A stretch of 64,000 nt of DNA, from NCBI RefSeq assembly GCF_018326005.1, contig NZ_AP021903.1, positions 3,877,501 to 3,941,500 of the forward strand, written 5' to 3'. Below are positions 25,481-35,571 of the stretch, in pieces (positions within the stretch are counted from its first letter, which is position 1; the number at the start of each line of letters is the position of its first letter). Both the position numbers and the translations under genes were made by a program. The stretch is from Pseudomonas sp. Seg1. GTDB lineage: Bacteria; Pseudomonadota; Gammaproteobacteria; Pseudomonadales; Pseudomonadaceae. Under the pieces are notes generated by a model, which was not told where the DNA came from, did no database searches, and saw only the letters and a list, made by a program, of their open reading frames with translations.

Positions 25481-26071
25481 ATGAGTTTCGAAATTCGCAA
25501 GATCGTCAGCTATGTCGAAGAGACCTTCATCGAAGGCGGTAAGGCCACTGACAAGCCAGTGACCATGGTCGGCCTCGCCGTGGTGATGAAAAACCCGTGG
25601 GTGGGTAACGGTTTCGTTGAAGACCTCAAGCCGCAGATCCGCGCCAATTGCTCCGACCTCGGTGCACTGATGGTCGAGCGTCTGGTTGGCATCATCGGCG
25701 GCGCCGAGAAGATCGAGGCCTACGGCAAAGCGGCCGTGGTCGGCGCCGATGGCGAAATCGAACACGCCTCCGCCGTGATCCACACCCTGCGCTTTGGCAA
25801 TCACTATCGCGAAGCGGTCAACGCCAAGAGCTATCTGAGCTTCACCAACAAGCGCGGCGGCCCGGGCACCTCGATCCAGATCCCGATGATGCACAAGGAC
25901 GACGAAGGCCAGCGTTCGCACTACATCACCCTGGAAATGCAGATCGAAGACGCGCCGCGTGCCGACGAAATCGTCGTGGTGCTCGGTTGCGCCGACGGTG
26001 GTCGCCTGCATCCGCGCATCGGCAACCGTTACATCGATCTGGAAGAACTGGCCGCCGAAAAAGCCCAGTAA
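25481..26071 (+). CDS. Amino acid synthesis family protein (DUF1185, PF06684)
   Basis: A 196-residue cytoplasmic protein matching the AA_synth family: N-terminal IRKIVSYVEETFIEGG, GLAVVMKNPWVG, and the conserved C-terminal GRLHPRIGNRYIDLEEL. The family name is historical; the reaction is unsettled, and members usually lie with hydrolases, flavin enzymes and transporters in catabolic clusters, as here. First gene of the operon; the ABC, ribBA-like and this promoter share one operator motif. 31 bases separate it from the hydrolase. Confidence 0.88.
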   Translation: MSFEIRKIVSYVEETFIEGGKATDKPVTMVGLAVVMKNPWVGNGFVEDLKPQIRANCSDLGALMVERLVGIIGGAEKIEAYGKAAVVGADGEIEHASAVIHTLRFGNHYREAVNAKSYLSFTNKRGGPGTSIQIPMMHKDDEGQRSHYITLEMQIEDAPRADEIVVVLGCADGGRLHPRIGNRYIDLEELAAEKAQ

Positions 26072-26102
26072 TCACAATAAAAAGGCATTGCAGGAGCGCT
26101 CC

Positions 26103-26936
26103 ATGATTCGGCTCACCGCTGAACTCACCCCGGCTGGCACCAGTTACCTGGCGACCGGCCAAGGCCAGACCGTGGTCTTGATCCACGGCGTGGGCCTGAA
26201 CAAAGAAATGTGGGGCGGCCAGATCGTTGGCCTGTCGGCCCAATATCAGGTGATCGCCTACGACATGCTCGGCCACGGCGCCAGCCCGCGACCGGCCAGC
26301 GGCACCGACCTGCTCGGGTACGCTGATCAGTTGCTGGAACTACTCGATCACTTGAACCTGCCTGAGGCAGCGGTGATCGGTTTTTCCATGGGCGGGCTGG
26401 TGGCGCGGGCGTTTGCCTTGCATTACCCGCAGCGCCTGCAAAGCCTTGTGGTGTTGAACAGTGTGTTCAACCGCAGCGAAGAGCAGCGTGCCGGCGTTAT
26501 CGCCCGCACCGCTCAGGCTGCCGAACATGGACCGGACGCCAATGCCGAAGCGGCGCTGTCACGCTGGTTCAGCCGTGAATATCAGGCGGCTAACCCGGCG
26601 CAGATCGCCGCGATCCGCCAGACCCTCGCCGGCAATGATCCGCAAGGCTATCTGACCACTTATGAGCTGTTCGCCACCCAAGACATGTACCGCGCCGACG
26701 ACCTGGGCAGCATTCAGGCGCCGACGCTGATTGCCACCGGCGAACTCGACCCGGGTTCGACCCCGGAAATGGCCGAGCAACTGGCCCGGCGCATCCCCGG
26801 CGCGAAGGTTGCCGTGCTGCCCGAGCAACGGCATATGATGCCCGTAGAGTCGCCGCGACTGGTCAACCAGACGCTGCTGGAATTTCTCCAATTCGCACAC
26901 TCCCGACAAAACCAAATAAAGGGGATCGTTGCATGA
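26103..26936 (+). CDS. Alpha/beta-fold hydrolase
   Basis: A 277-residue hydrolase with the oxyanion motif LIHGVG (27-32), nucleophile elbow GFSMGG (Ser95), an acid in GELDPGST and the catalytic His in PEQRHMMP near the C terminus. It is similar in size to RutD and 3-oxoadipate enol-lactonase-like enzymes, so cleavage of an amide, carbamate or enol-lactone intermediate is plausible. The start at 26103 follows a GGAGCG site; the frame is open upstream but overlaps the previous gene. It overlaps the ALDH start by ATGA. Confidence 0.9.
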   Translation: MIRLTAELTPAGTSYLATGQGQTVVLIHGVGLNKEMWGGQIVGLSAQYQVIAYDMLGHGASPRPASGTDLLGYADQLLELLDHLNLPEAAVIGFSMGGLVARAFALHYPQRLQSLVVLNSVFNRSEEQRAGVIARTAQAAEHGPDANAEAALSRWFSREYQAANPAQIAAIRQTLAGNDPQGYLTTYELFATQDMYRADDLGSIQAPTLIATGELDPGSTPEMAEQLARRIPGAKVAVLPEQRHMMPVESPRLVNQTLLEFLQFAHSRQNQIKGIVA

Positions 26937-28414
26937 CACTCGCACGCTTCCAGATGTGCATCGGCGGAGAATGGGTCGACGCCCTCTCCGGCAAGACTTT
27001 CGAAAGCCTCAACCCGGCCTCCGCACAAGCCTGGGCCGAACTGCCCGACGCCGATGAAGCGGACGTCGAACGCGCCGTGCAATCGGCGCAGGCCGCGTTC
27101 GACAGCCCGGCCTGGCGCGGCCTCACCGCCACCGCACGGGGCAAACTGCTGCGTCGCCTCGGTGACCTGATTGCGGAAAACAAGGAACAACTGGCGCAGC
27201 TGGAAAGCCGCGACAACGGCAAACTGATCCGCGAAACCCGGGGTCAGGTCGGTTATCTGCCGGAGTTCTTCCACTACACCGCAGGCCTCGCCGACAAGCT
27301 CGAAGGCGGCACGCTGCCGCTGGATAAGCCCGACCTGTTCGCCTACACCGTGCACGAAGCGATGGGTGTGGTCGCCGCGATCATTCCGTGGAACAGCCCG
27401 CTGTACCTGACTGCAATCAAACTCGCCCCGGCCCTCGCCGCCGGCAACACGATTGTGATCAAGCCGTCCGAGCACGCTTCGGCGACGATTCTGGAGCTGG
27501 CGCGTCTGGCCCTCGAAGCCGGGATTCCGCCGGGCGTGGTCAACGTCGTCACCGGGTATGGCCCGAGCACCGGCGCCGCCCTCACCCGTCATCCGCTGAT
27601 CCGCAAGATCGCCTTCACTGGCGGCGCGGCGACGGCGCGGCATGTGGTGCGCAGCAGCGCCGAGAACTTCGCCAAGCTGTCGCTGGAACTGGGCGGCAAG
27701 TCGCCGAACATCATCTTCGCCGATGCCGATCTGGACAGCGCGATCAACGGCGCCATCGCCGGGATCTACGCCGCCTCTGGGCAAAGTTGTGTGTCGGGTT
27801 CGCGCCTGTTGGTGCAGGACGAAATCTACGACGAGTTCGTTAACCGACTGGTCGAGCGCGCCCAACGCATTCGCATCGGCAACCCACAGGAAGACAACAG
27901 TGAGATGGGCCCGATGGCCACTGCGCAGCAGCTGGCGGTGGTCGAAGGTCTTGTGGCTGATGCCATCGCAGAAGGTGCGCGTTTGCGTACCGGCGGCAAG
28001 CGTCCGGCAGGTCTTGGTGAAGGCTGGTTCTACGAGCCGACGCTGTTCGAATGCGACCGCAATTCGATGAAGATCATGCAGGAAGAAGTGTTCGGCCCGG
28101 TGGCTTCGGTGATTCGATTCAAAGATGAAGCTGAAGCGCTGGCGATCGCCAACGACTCGCAGTTCGGCCTCGCCGCCGGCATCTGGACCCGCGATCTCGG
28201 TCGCGCCCATCGCCTCGCTCGTGATGTTCGTTCAGGGATTATCTGGGTCAACACTTACCGCGCGGTGTCGGCGATGGCGCCGATTGGCGGCTTCAAGAAC
28301 AGTGGCTATGGACGCGAAAGCGGCATCGACTCGGTGCTGGCTTACACCGAACTGAAAACGGTGTGGATCAACCTCTCTCAGGCGCCAATGCCTGATCCGT
28401 TTGTGATGCGCTAG
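26933..28414 (+). CDS. Aldehyde dehydrogenase
   Basis: A 493-residue NAD(P)-dependent ALDH. Motifs: PWNSPLYL (152-159), KPSEHAS (177-183), FTGG (228-231), Glu252 in LELGGKSPN and Cys286 in GQSCVSGS. The ELGGK signature is complete. It overlaps the hydrolase by four bases and is followed after 12 bases by the flavin reductase. In this pathway it probably oxidises an aldehyde released by the earlier steps; the substrate is not known. Confidence 0.92.
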   Translation: MTLARFQMCIGGEWVDALSGKTFESLNPASAQAWAELPDADEADVERAVQSAQAAFDSPAWRGLTATARGKLLRRLGDLIAENKEQLAQLESRDNGKLIRETRGQVGYLPEFFHYTAGLADKLEGGTLPLDKPDLFAYTVHEAMGVVAAIIPWNSPLYLTAIKLAPALAAGNTIVIKPSEHASATILELARLALEAGIPPGVVNVVTGYGPSTGAALTRHPLIRKIAFTGGAATARHVVRSSAENFAKLSLELGGKSPNIIFADADLDSAINGAIAGIYAASGQSCVSGSRLLVQDEIYDEFVNRLVERAQRIRIGNPQEDNSEMGPMATAQQLAVVEGLVADAIAEGARLRTGGKRPAGLGEGWFYEPTLFECDRNSMKIMQEEVFGPVASVIRFKDEAEALAIANDSQFGLAAGIWTRDLGRAHRLARDVRSGIIWVNTYRAVSAMAPIGGFKNSGYGRESGIDSVLAYTELKTVWINLSQAPMPDPFVMR

Positions 28415-28426
28415 GAGTCCTGCGAA

Positions 28427-28912
28427 ATGATCGAACCCGGCATTTACAAAGACGTGATGAGTTCGTTTCCGTCTGGCGTCACGGTGGTCACCACCCTCGA
28501 CCCGGAAGGCGGCATCGTCGGCATCACCGCCAGCGCCTTCAGCGCGCTGTCGATTGACCCGGCGCTGGTGCTGTTCTGTCCCAACTACGCTTCCGACACC
28601 TATCCGGTTTTGCGCGACAGCAAGAAGTTCGCGATCCATTTGCTGTCCGCCGACCAGACCGCCGAGGCCTATGCGTTTGCCGGTAAAGGCAAGGACAAGG
28701 CCAAGGATATCGAGTGGCATTTGAGCGAACTCGGTAACCCGATTCTGGCCAAAGCGACGGCGATCATCGAGTGTGAGCTGTGGCGGGAATACGACGGCGG
28801 TGATCACGCAATCATCGTGGGCGCGGTGAAGAACCTGATCCTGCCGGCGCAACCGGTGACGCCGATGATCTACCACAAAGGCAAGCTCGGCCCCCTGCCG
28901 ACCCTGGCCTGA
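28427..28912 (+). CDS. Flavin reductase (RutF/HpaC-like)
   Basis: A 161-residue flavin reductase domain protein. FMN-binding pattern PSGVTVVTTLD near residues 11-21, GITASAFSALSIDPALVLFC, and a C-terminal GDHAIIVGAV. Such enzymes use NAD(P)H to supply reduced FMN or FAD to a separate monooxygenase. No such oxygenase is in the window. A GGAG site precedes the ATG at 28427. Confidence 0.92.
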   Translation: MIEPGIYKDVMSSFPSGVTVVTTLDPEGGIVGITASAFSALSIDPALVLFCPNYASDTYPVLRDSKKFAIHLLSADQTAEAYAFAGKGKDKAKDIEWHLSELGNPILAKATAIIECELWREYDGGDHAIIVGAVKNLILPAQPVTPMIYHKGKLGPLPTLA

Positions 28913-28927
28913 CGGATTCACACAAAT

Positions 28928-29024
28928 CCCTGTAGGAGTGAGCCTGCTCGCGATAGCGGACTGACATTCAACATTGATGTCGACTGATCCACCGCAATCG
29001 CGAGCAGGCTCACTCCGACAAGGG
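28928..29024. repeat. REP pair, type B
   Basis: TAGGAGTGAGCCTGCTCGCG and its inverted copy, centre TGACATTCAACATTGATGTC. Confidence 0.92.
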
Positions 29025-29046
29025 ATTTGTGGTGACTGGAGGATTT

Positions 29047-29436
29047 ATGAATAACGAGAAGTACGAAAAAGGCCTGGAGATCCGCACCCAGGTCTTGGGC
29101 GAAACCTACGTCCAGCGCTCGATCGACAACGCCGACGACTTCACCCGTCCGCTGCAGGAAATGGTCACCGAATACTGTTGGGGTCATGTCTGGGGCCGCG
29201 AAGGCTTGTCGCTCAAGGAGCGCAGCATGATCAACCTGGCGATGATCTCGGCGCTCAACCGCCCGCACGAACTCAAGCTGCATGTGCGCGGCGCCTTGCG
29301 TAACGGCCTGAGTCGTGAGCAAATACGCGAAATTGTGCTTCAGGTCGGCATTTATTGCGGCGTCCCGGCGGCCGTGGACAGTTTCCGGCTCGCCCGTGAA
29401 GCCTTCGCCGAAGCCGACGCCGAGACCTCCAGTTAA
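29047..29436 (+). CDS. Carboxymuconolactone decarboxylase family protein
   Basis: A 129-residue protein of the CMD/AhpD-like fold, with the pattern WGREGLSLKERSMINLAMISALNRPHELKLHVRGAL spread over residues 54-90 and an IREIVLQVGIYCGVPAAVD end. The His in PHELKLH matches the family's active region, but the CxxC of AhpD-type peroxidases is absent. GGAGG lies directly upstream of the ATG at 29047, which decides the start over 29029. Probably a decarboxylase or ring-acid processing enzyme of this cluster. Confidence 0.88.
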   Translation: MNNEKYEKGLEIRTQVLGETYVQRSIDNADDFTRPLQEMVTEYCWGHVWGREGLSLKERSMINLAMISALNRPHELKLHVRGALRNGLSREQIREIVLQVGIYCGVPAAVDSFRLAREAFAEADAETSS

Positions 29437-29494
29437 CCCCTCGGCTGTTTTGATGCCCGTCTGGCATGGACAGCCACAGTAAAGAGCGGACCCC

Positions 29495-30812
<1,318 letters not shown>

Positions 30813-30832
30813 AGACCGCATTCCCCCCTGCC

Positions 30833-30955
30833 TGATCGTTCCCACGCTCCGCGTGGGAATGCAGCCCGGGACGCTCCGCGTCCCTTCAAAAGCCGAACGC
30901 GGAGCGTCCGAAGAGGCATTCCCACGCGGAGCGTGGGAACGATCATTGCGTGGGA
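30833..30955. repeat. Nested palindromes
   Basis: GATCGTTCCCACGCTCCGCG and its inverted form at the other end enclose GGGACGCTCCGCGTCCC and ACGCGGAGCGTCC. Same family as the inner part of 12367-12541. It sits between the convergent Nudix and DUF1330 genes. Confidence 0.8.
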
Positions 30956-30974
30956 ACAATCCCTTCCGCTGGGT

Positions 30975-31271
30975 TCAGAGTGGGGCGATGCCTTCGACGA
31001 TGATGATTTCCGCCTTCGCCCATTCCTCGCGGTAACTTTTCGCCTCCTGGTACGCCGCCGATTGGTAGCACGCCACGGCTTTTTCGTAGCTTTCAAACTC
31101 GATCACCACACTGCGTTGCGGCGTCCTGCGCCCTTCCATCGCCTCGCTGCGCCCGCCTCTCGCGAGAAACTTCGCGCCGAACTCGGCGAAGGCCGCCGGC
31201 GCGCGCTGGGTGTATTGGCTGTAGTGATCGGCATCGGCGATATCCACATGAGCAATCCAGTACGCCTTCAT
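30975..31271 (-). CDS. DUF1330 protein
   Basis: A 98-residue ferredoxin-like alpha/beta-barrel protein (AYWIAHVDIADADHYSQY start, FESYEKAVACYQSAAYQEAK in the middle). DUF1330 proteins are found beside oxygenases and hydrolases; their reaction is not established. It is divergent from the RibBA-like gene, and the operator at 31298 lies between the two starts, so both probably belong to the regulon. Confidence 0.88.
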   Translation of the reverse strand: MKAYWIAHVDIADADHYSQYTQRAPAAFAEFGAKFLARGGRSEAMEGRRTPQRSVVIEFESYEKAVACYQSAAYQEAKSYREEWAKAEIIIVEGIAPL

Positions 31272-31297
31272 AGTGACCTCTTTGTTGATTTTGTATT

Positions 31298-31308
31298 ATG
31301 GTATACCA
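31298..31308. promoter_or_regulatory. Operator, TGGTATACCA palindrome (site 2)
   Basis: ATGGTATACCA lies within TATTATGGTATACCAATATA, in the 68-base divergent gap between DUF1330 and the RibBA-like gene. It can control both. Confidence 0.72.
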
Positions 31309-31339
31309 ATATATTTCCAACGAACCCTGAGAGTCCAGC

Positions 31340-32449
31340 ATGGCCTTCAACAGCATCGAAGAAATCATCGAAGATTATCGTCTCGGCAAAATGGTCCTGC
31401 TGGTCGATGACGAAGATCGCGAAAACGAGGGCGACCTGCTGCTGGCCGCCGACTGCTGCACGCCCGAGGCGATCAGCTTCATGGCGCGTGAAGCGCGGGG
31501 GCTGATCTGCCTGACGCTGACTGACGAACATTGTCAGCGTTTGGGCCTTGAGCAAATGGTGCCGGCCAATGGCAGCGTGTTCAGCACAGCCTTCACGGTG
31601 TCGATTGAAGCGGCGGTTGGCGTCACCACCGGCATATCCGCCGCCGACCGCGCCTGCACGGTTGCCGCCGCCGTAGCCAAAGACGCTCGCGCCGAAGACC
31701 TGGTACAGCCGGGCCATATCTTTCCGTTGCGTGCCAAGGAAGGTGGCGTGCTGACCCGCGCCGGTCATACCGAAGCGGGTTGCGATTTAGCGCGTCTCGC
31801 CGGTTTCACACCGGCCTCGGTCATCGTTGAGGTGATGAACGACGACGGCACCATGGCCCGTCGCCCGGATCTGGAAGTGTTTGCACGCAAGCACGGGATC
31901 AAGATCGGCACCATCGCCGACCTGATCCACTATCGACTCAGCACCGAACACACCATCGAACGGATTGGCGAACGTGAGCTGCCGACGGTGCACGGCACGT
32001 TCCGCTTGATCACCTTTGAGGATCGCATCGAGGGCGGCGTGCACATGGCCATGGTCATGGGCGATCTGCGCCGCGAAGAGCCGACGCTGGTGCGCGTGCA
32101 TGTGATTGATCCGCTGCGTGATCTGGTCGGTGCCGAGTACAGCGGGCCGAGCAACTGGACACTGTGGGCGGCGCTGCAACGGGTTGCCGCTGAAGGGCAT
32201 GGGGTTGTGGTGGTATTGGCCAATCATGAGTCGTCGCAGGCGTTGCTTGAGCGCGTGCCGCAACTGACCCAGCCGCCGCGACAGTTCAGCCGCTCGCAAT
32301 CGCGGATTTATTCCGAGGTGGGGACTGGGGCGCAGATTTTGCAGAATCTTGGGGTGGGTAAGTTGCGTCACTTGGGCCCTCCTCTGAAATACGCTGGCCT
32401 GACCGGGTATGACCTGGAAGTGGTCGAGAGTATTCCGTTCACCGAGTAA
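31340..32449 (+). CDS. DHBP synthase with degenerate GTP cyclohydrolase II domain (RibBA-like)
   Basis: A 369-residue protein. The N-terminal RibB domain is intact ([13 protein letters not shown] at 22-34, RAGHTEAG near 140) and should make 3,4-dihydroxy-2-butanone 4-phosphate for flavin synthesis. The C-terminal RibA-like domain lacks the three zinc-binding cysteines: the usual SECLTGD/C-x-C segment is here [19 protein letters not shown]. It probably cannot act as GTP cyclohydrolase II. The palindromic operator upstream ties flavin supply to this catabolic cluster, which suggests a second copy besides the housekeeping ribB. Confidence 0.9.
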   Translation: MAFNSIEEIIEDYRLGKMVLLVDDEDRENEGDLLLAADCCTPEAISFMAREARGLICLTLTDEHCQRLGLEQMVPANGSVFSTAFTVSIEAAVGVTTGISAADRACTVAAAVAKDARAEDLVQPGHIFPLRAKEGGVLTRAGHTEAGCDLARLAGFTPASVIVEVMNDDGTMARRPDLEVFARKHGIKIGTIADLIHYRLSTEHTIERIGERELPTVHGTFRLITFEDRIEGGVHMAMVMGDLRREEPTLVRVHVIDPLRDLVGAEYSGPSNWTLWAALQRVAAEGHGVVVVLANHESSQALLERVPQLTQPPRQFSRSQSRIYSEVGTGAQILQNLGVGKLRHLGPPLKYAGLTGYDLEVVESIPFTE

Positions 32450-32470
32450 CTCACGTCGAGCACAAATCCA

Positions 32471-32565
32471 AATGTAGGAGTGAGCCTGCTCGCGATAGCG
32501 GTGTGACATTCAGCAATGATGTTGACTGATACACCGCTATCGCGAGCAGGCTCACTCCTACAGGG
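32471..32565. repeat. REP pair, type B
   Basis: TAGGAGTGAGCCTGCTCGCG units facing each other, centre GACATTCAGCAATGATGTTG. Confidence 0.92.
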
Positions 32566-32649
32566 TTTTGCATTTCAAACTGATTCCTCTGAGCTTCCAA
32601 AAAACAGATTCGCCAGATAACCGGTAAGGCAAAGTGCTTGCACAAAGTT

Positions 32650-32674
32650 TGGAATACCATAATATGATATTCCA
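32650..32674. promoter_or_regulatory. Operator, tandem TGGTATACCA-like sites (site 3)
   Basis: TGGAATACCA (32650-32659) and TGATATTCCA (32665-32674) differ from the consensus at one and two positions. They lie about 100 bases before the binding-protein start. Confidence 0.6.
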
Positions 32675-32768
32675 TAGACCGGACACTCCAACGAACGTCC
32701 ATCTACTGCTCCCGATAGGCGGGCAACAACGCAAGCCCGCTCAAAAACACAACAATGAGGGCGTAAAA

Positions 32769-33794
32769 ATGGTGTTGAACAAAGCTGCAACCGCGATCTT
32801 TTTTGCGGGACTGCTCAGCGTCACCGGCCAGGCTGCAATGGCTGCCGAAAGCGTGAATTTTGTCAGCTGGGGTGGAAGCACCCAGGATGCGCAGAAACAG
32901 GCCTGGGCCGATCCGTTCAGCAAAGCCAGCGGCATCACCGTGGTGCAGGACGGGCCGACCGACTACGGCAAACTCAAAGCCATGGTCGAGAGCGGCAACG
33001 TGCAGTGGGACGTGGTCGATGTCGAAGCCGATTTCGCCCTGCGCGCCGCCGCTGAAGGCCTGCTCGAACCCCTCGATTTCAAAGTGATTCAGCGCGACAA
33101 GATCGACCCGCGTTTCGTCAGCGATTACGGCGTCGGCTCGTTCTTCTTCTCCTTCGTCCTCGGCTACAACGAGGGCAAACTCGGCGCTGCCAAGCCGCAA
33201 GACTGGACGGCACTGTTCGACACCAAGACCTACCCCGGCAAACGCGCCCTGTACAAATGGCCAAGCCCCGGCGTGCTCGAACTGGCGCTGCTGGCCGACG
33301 GCGTCGCGGCCGACAAGCTCTACCCGCTGGATCTGGATCGCGCCTTCAAGAAACTCGACACCATCAAGAAAGACATCGTCTGGTGGGGCGGCGGCGCGCA
33401 GTCGCAGCAACTGCTGGCCTCTGGCGAAGCGAGCATGGGTCAGTTCTGGAACGGCCGCATTCACGCCCTGCAAGAAGACGGCGCGCCGGTTGGCGTGAGC
33501 TGGAAACAGAACCTGGTCATGGCCGACATTCTGGTGATTCCAAAAGGCTCGAAAAACAAGGACGCGGCGATGAAGTTTCTGGCCAATGCCAGCAGCGCCA
33601 AAGGCCAGGCCGACTTCTCCAACCTGACCGCCTACGCCCCGGTCAACCTCGACAGTGTGGAGCGTCTGGATTCGACGCTGGCCCCCAACCTGCCGACTGC
33701 CTACGCTAAGGATCAGATCACTCTTGATTTCGCGTACTGGGCCAAAAACGGCCAGGCCATCGCGACACGGTGGAACGAATGGCTGGTCAAATGA
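32769..33794 (+). CDS. ABC importer substrate-binding protein (PotD/PotF-like)
   Basis: A 341-residue periplasmic binding protein with a signal peptide (FFAGLLSVTGQAAMAA). The mature start SVNFVSWGGSTQDAQKQAW and the WDVVDVEADFALRAA segment fit the polyamine-binding family. The start at 32769 (MVLNKAATAIFF) follows a GAGG site; the frame is open upstream without a signal. It overlaps the first permease by ATGA. Family members bind spermidine, putrescine and also opines or other amines; the ligand here is unknown. Confidence 0.9.
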   Translation: MVLNKAATAIFFAGLLSVTGQAAMAAESVNFVSWGGSTQDAQKQAWADPFSKASGITVVQDGPTDYGKLKAMVESGNVQWDVVDVEADFALRAAAEGLLEPLDFKVIQRDKIDPRFVSDYGVGSFFFSFVLGYNEGKLGAAKPQDWTALFDTKTYPGKRALYKWPSPGVLELALLADGVAADKLYPLDLDRAFKKLDTIKKDIVWWGGGAQSQQLLASGEASMGQFWNGRIHALQEDGAPVGVSWKQNLVMADILVIPKGSKNKDAAMKFLANASSAKGQADFSNLTAYAPVNLDSVERLDSTLAPNLPTAYAKDQITLDFAYWAKNGQAIATRWNEWLVK

Positions 33795-34738
33795 AAATGG
33801 CGGCCACCGCGTCCCGTCCCTCCACTGCCACCGGGAGCGCCGCGAGCGCTGCCGGCTCGGCCCACGGAACACAGGCGGTTGCGATGCAGCAAGCCCCGTC
33901 CCTCAGACAACGCTGGCGCGGCGCCGGCAACCTCGCACCGGCGCTGCTGTTCATCGGCCTGTTCTTTCTCGCGCCGTTGATTGGCCTGCTGTTGCGCGGC
34001 GTGCTCGAACCGACCCCGGGCCTTGGCAACTACGAACAACTGTTCGCCAACTCGGCGTATGCACGGGTGCTGCTCAACACCTTTTCGGTGGCCGGGCTGG
34101 TGACGCTGTTCAGCCTGCTGCTGGGCTTTCCGCTGGCCTGGGCGATCACTCTGGTGCCGCGCGGCTGGGGTCGCTGGATTCTCAACATCGTTCTGCTGTC
34201 GATGTGGACCAGCCTGCTCGCCCGCACCTATTCATGGCTGGTGTTGCTGCAAGCTTCGGGCGTGATCAACAAGGCTCTGATGGCGCTGGGCATCATCGAT
34301 CAGCCGCTGGAAATGGTGCATAACCTCACCGGTGTGGTGATCGGCATGAGCTACATCATGATCCCGTTCATCGTGCTGCCGCTGCAGGCGACCATGCAGG
34401 CCATCGACCCGATGATTCTGCAGGCTGGTTCGATCTGTGGCGCCAGTCCGTGGACCAACTTCTTCCGGGTGTTCCTGCCGCTGTGCCGGCCGGGTCTGGC
34501 CTCCGGCGGCTTGATGGTGTTCGTGATGTCGCTCGGTTACTACGTCACCCCGGCACTGCTCGGCGGCGCGCAGAACATGATGCTGCCGGAGTTCATCATT
34601 CAGCAGGTGCAATCGTTCCTCAACTGGGGCCTGGCCAGTGCCGGCGCTGCGTTGCTGATCGCGATCACTTTGGTGCTGTTCTACTTCTACCTGAAGCTTC
34701 AGCCGGAATCCCCGGTTGGCGCCAGTAATGCGAGGTAA
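33791..34738 (+). CDS. ABC importer permease 1 (PotH/PotB-like)
   Basis: A 315-residue permease with six predicted membrane segments. The Gly-containing coupling loop (AGSICGASPWTNFFRVFLPLCRPG, about residues 213-236) docks to the ATPase. An N-terminal extension of about 40 residues rich in Ala and Ser precedes the first helix (NLAPALLFIGLFFLAPLIG). The start at 33791 overlaps the binding-protein stop. Confidence 0.9.
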   Translation: MKMAATASRPSTATGSAASAAGSAHGTQAVAMQQAPSLRQRWRGAGNLAPALLFIGLFFLAPLIGLLLRGVLEPTPGLGNYEQLFANSAYARVLLNTFSVAGLVTLFSLLLGFPLAWAITLVPRGWGRWILNIVLLSMWTSLLARTYSWLVLLQASGVINKALMALGIIDQPLEMVHNLTGVVIGMSYIMIPFIVLPLQATMQAIDPMILQAGSICGASPWTNFFRVFLPLCRPGLASGGLMVFVMSLGYYVTPALLGGAQNMMLPEFIIQQVQSFLNWGLASAGAALLIAITLVLFYFYLKLQPESPVGASNAR

Positions 34739-34744
34739 GCCGAC

Positions 34745-35554
34745 ATGCTCCTGACTCCCAATGCCATGAGCCGGCGCATGCGTTTCGGCCTCTACGCCAC
34801 CACCGGGCTGATCGGTCTGTTCCTGCTGTTGCCGATCGTCTTCATCGTCCTGCTGTCGTTCGGCTCGTCGCAGTGGCTGGTGTTTCCACCGCCGGGCTGG
34901 ACGCTGAAATGGTACGGCCAGTTCTTCTCCAACCCGGACTGGATGAACGCCGCAGCGGCCAGCCTCAAGGTCGCCGTGCTGACCACAATCTGCGCCGTGG
35001 CCCTCGGTTTGCCGACCGCTTTTGCCTTGGTTCGCGGGCGTTTTCCCGGAAGGGAAATGCTCTACGGCCTGTTCACCCTGCCGATGATCGTGCCACTGGT
35101 GATCATCGCCGTGGCGGTGTACGCGCTGTTCCTCAAACTCGGTTACACCGGGACGATGTTCGCCTTCGTGGTCAGCCATGTGATTGTTGCGCTGCCATTC
35201 ACCATCATCTCGATCATCAACTCGCTGAAGCTGTTCGATCAGTCGATTGAAGACGCGGCAGTGATCTGCGGAGCCTCGCGTCTGCAAGCAGTGTTCAAGG
35301 TGACTTTCCCGGCGATTCGTCCGGGCATGGTCGCCGGCGCCCTCTTCGCCTTTCTGGTTTCGTGGGACGAAGTGGTGCTCAGTGTGATGATGGCCAGCCC
35401 GACCCTGCAAACCCTTCCCGTGAAAATGTGGACCACCCTGCGCCAGGACCTGACGCCAGTGATCGCCGTCGCTTCGACGCTGCTGATCGGCTTGTCAGTG
35501 TTGGTCATGGTGATCGCCGCCGCACTGCGCCGGCGCAACGAAATCAGCGCCTGA
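34745..35554 (+). CDS. ABC importer permease 2 (PotI/PotC-like)
   Basis: A 269-residue permease, six membrane segments, with the coupling motif EDAAVICGASRLQAVFKVTF at about residues 170-190. Six bases after permease 1 and 17 bases before the ATPase gene, so all four form one operon. Confidence 0.9.
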   Translation: MLLTPNAMSRRMRFGLYATTGLIGLFLLLPIVFIVLLSFGSSQWLVFPPPGWTLKWYGQFFSNPDWMNAAAASLKVAVLTTICAVALGLPTAFALVRGRFPGREMLYGLFTLPMIVPLVIIAVAVYALFLKLGYTGTMFAFVVSHVIVALPFTIISIINSLKLFDQSIEDAAVICGASRLQAVFKVTFPAIRPGMVAGALFAFLVSWDEVVLSVMMASPTLQTLPVKMWTTLRQDLTPVIAVASTLLIGLSVLVMVIAAALRRRNEISA

Positions 35555-35571
35555 GCGCCCAGGAGTACGAC

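Noticed and set aside
26714..28210. A 498-codon open frame antisense to the hydrolase and ALDH genes
   Set aside because: Shadow of the ALDH gene; no start signal and no recognisable domain.
31272..31339. FMN riboswitch before the RibBA-like gene
   Set aside because: The gap is only 68 bases and holds the palindromic operator; there is no room for the riboswitch fold.
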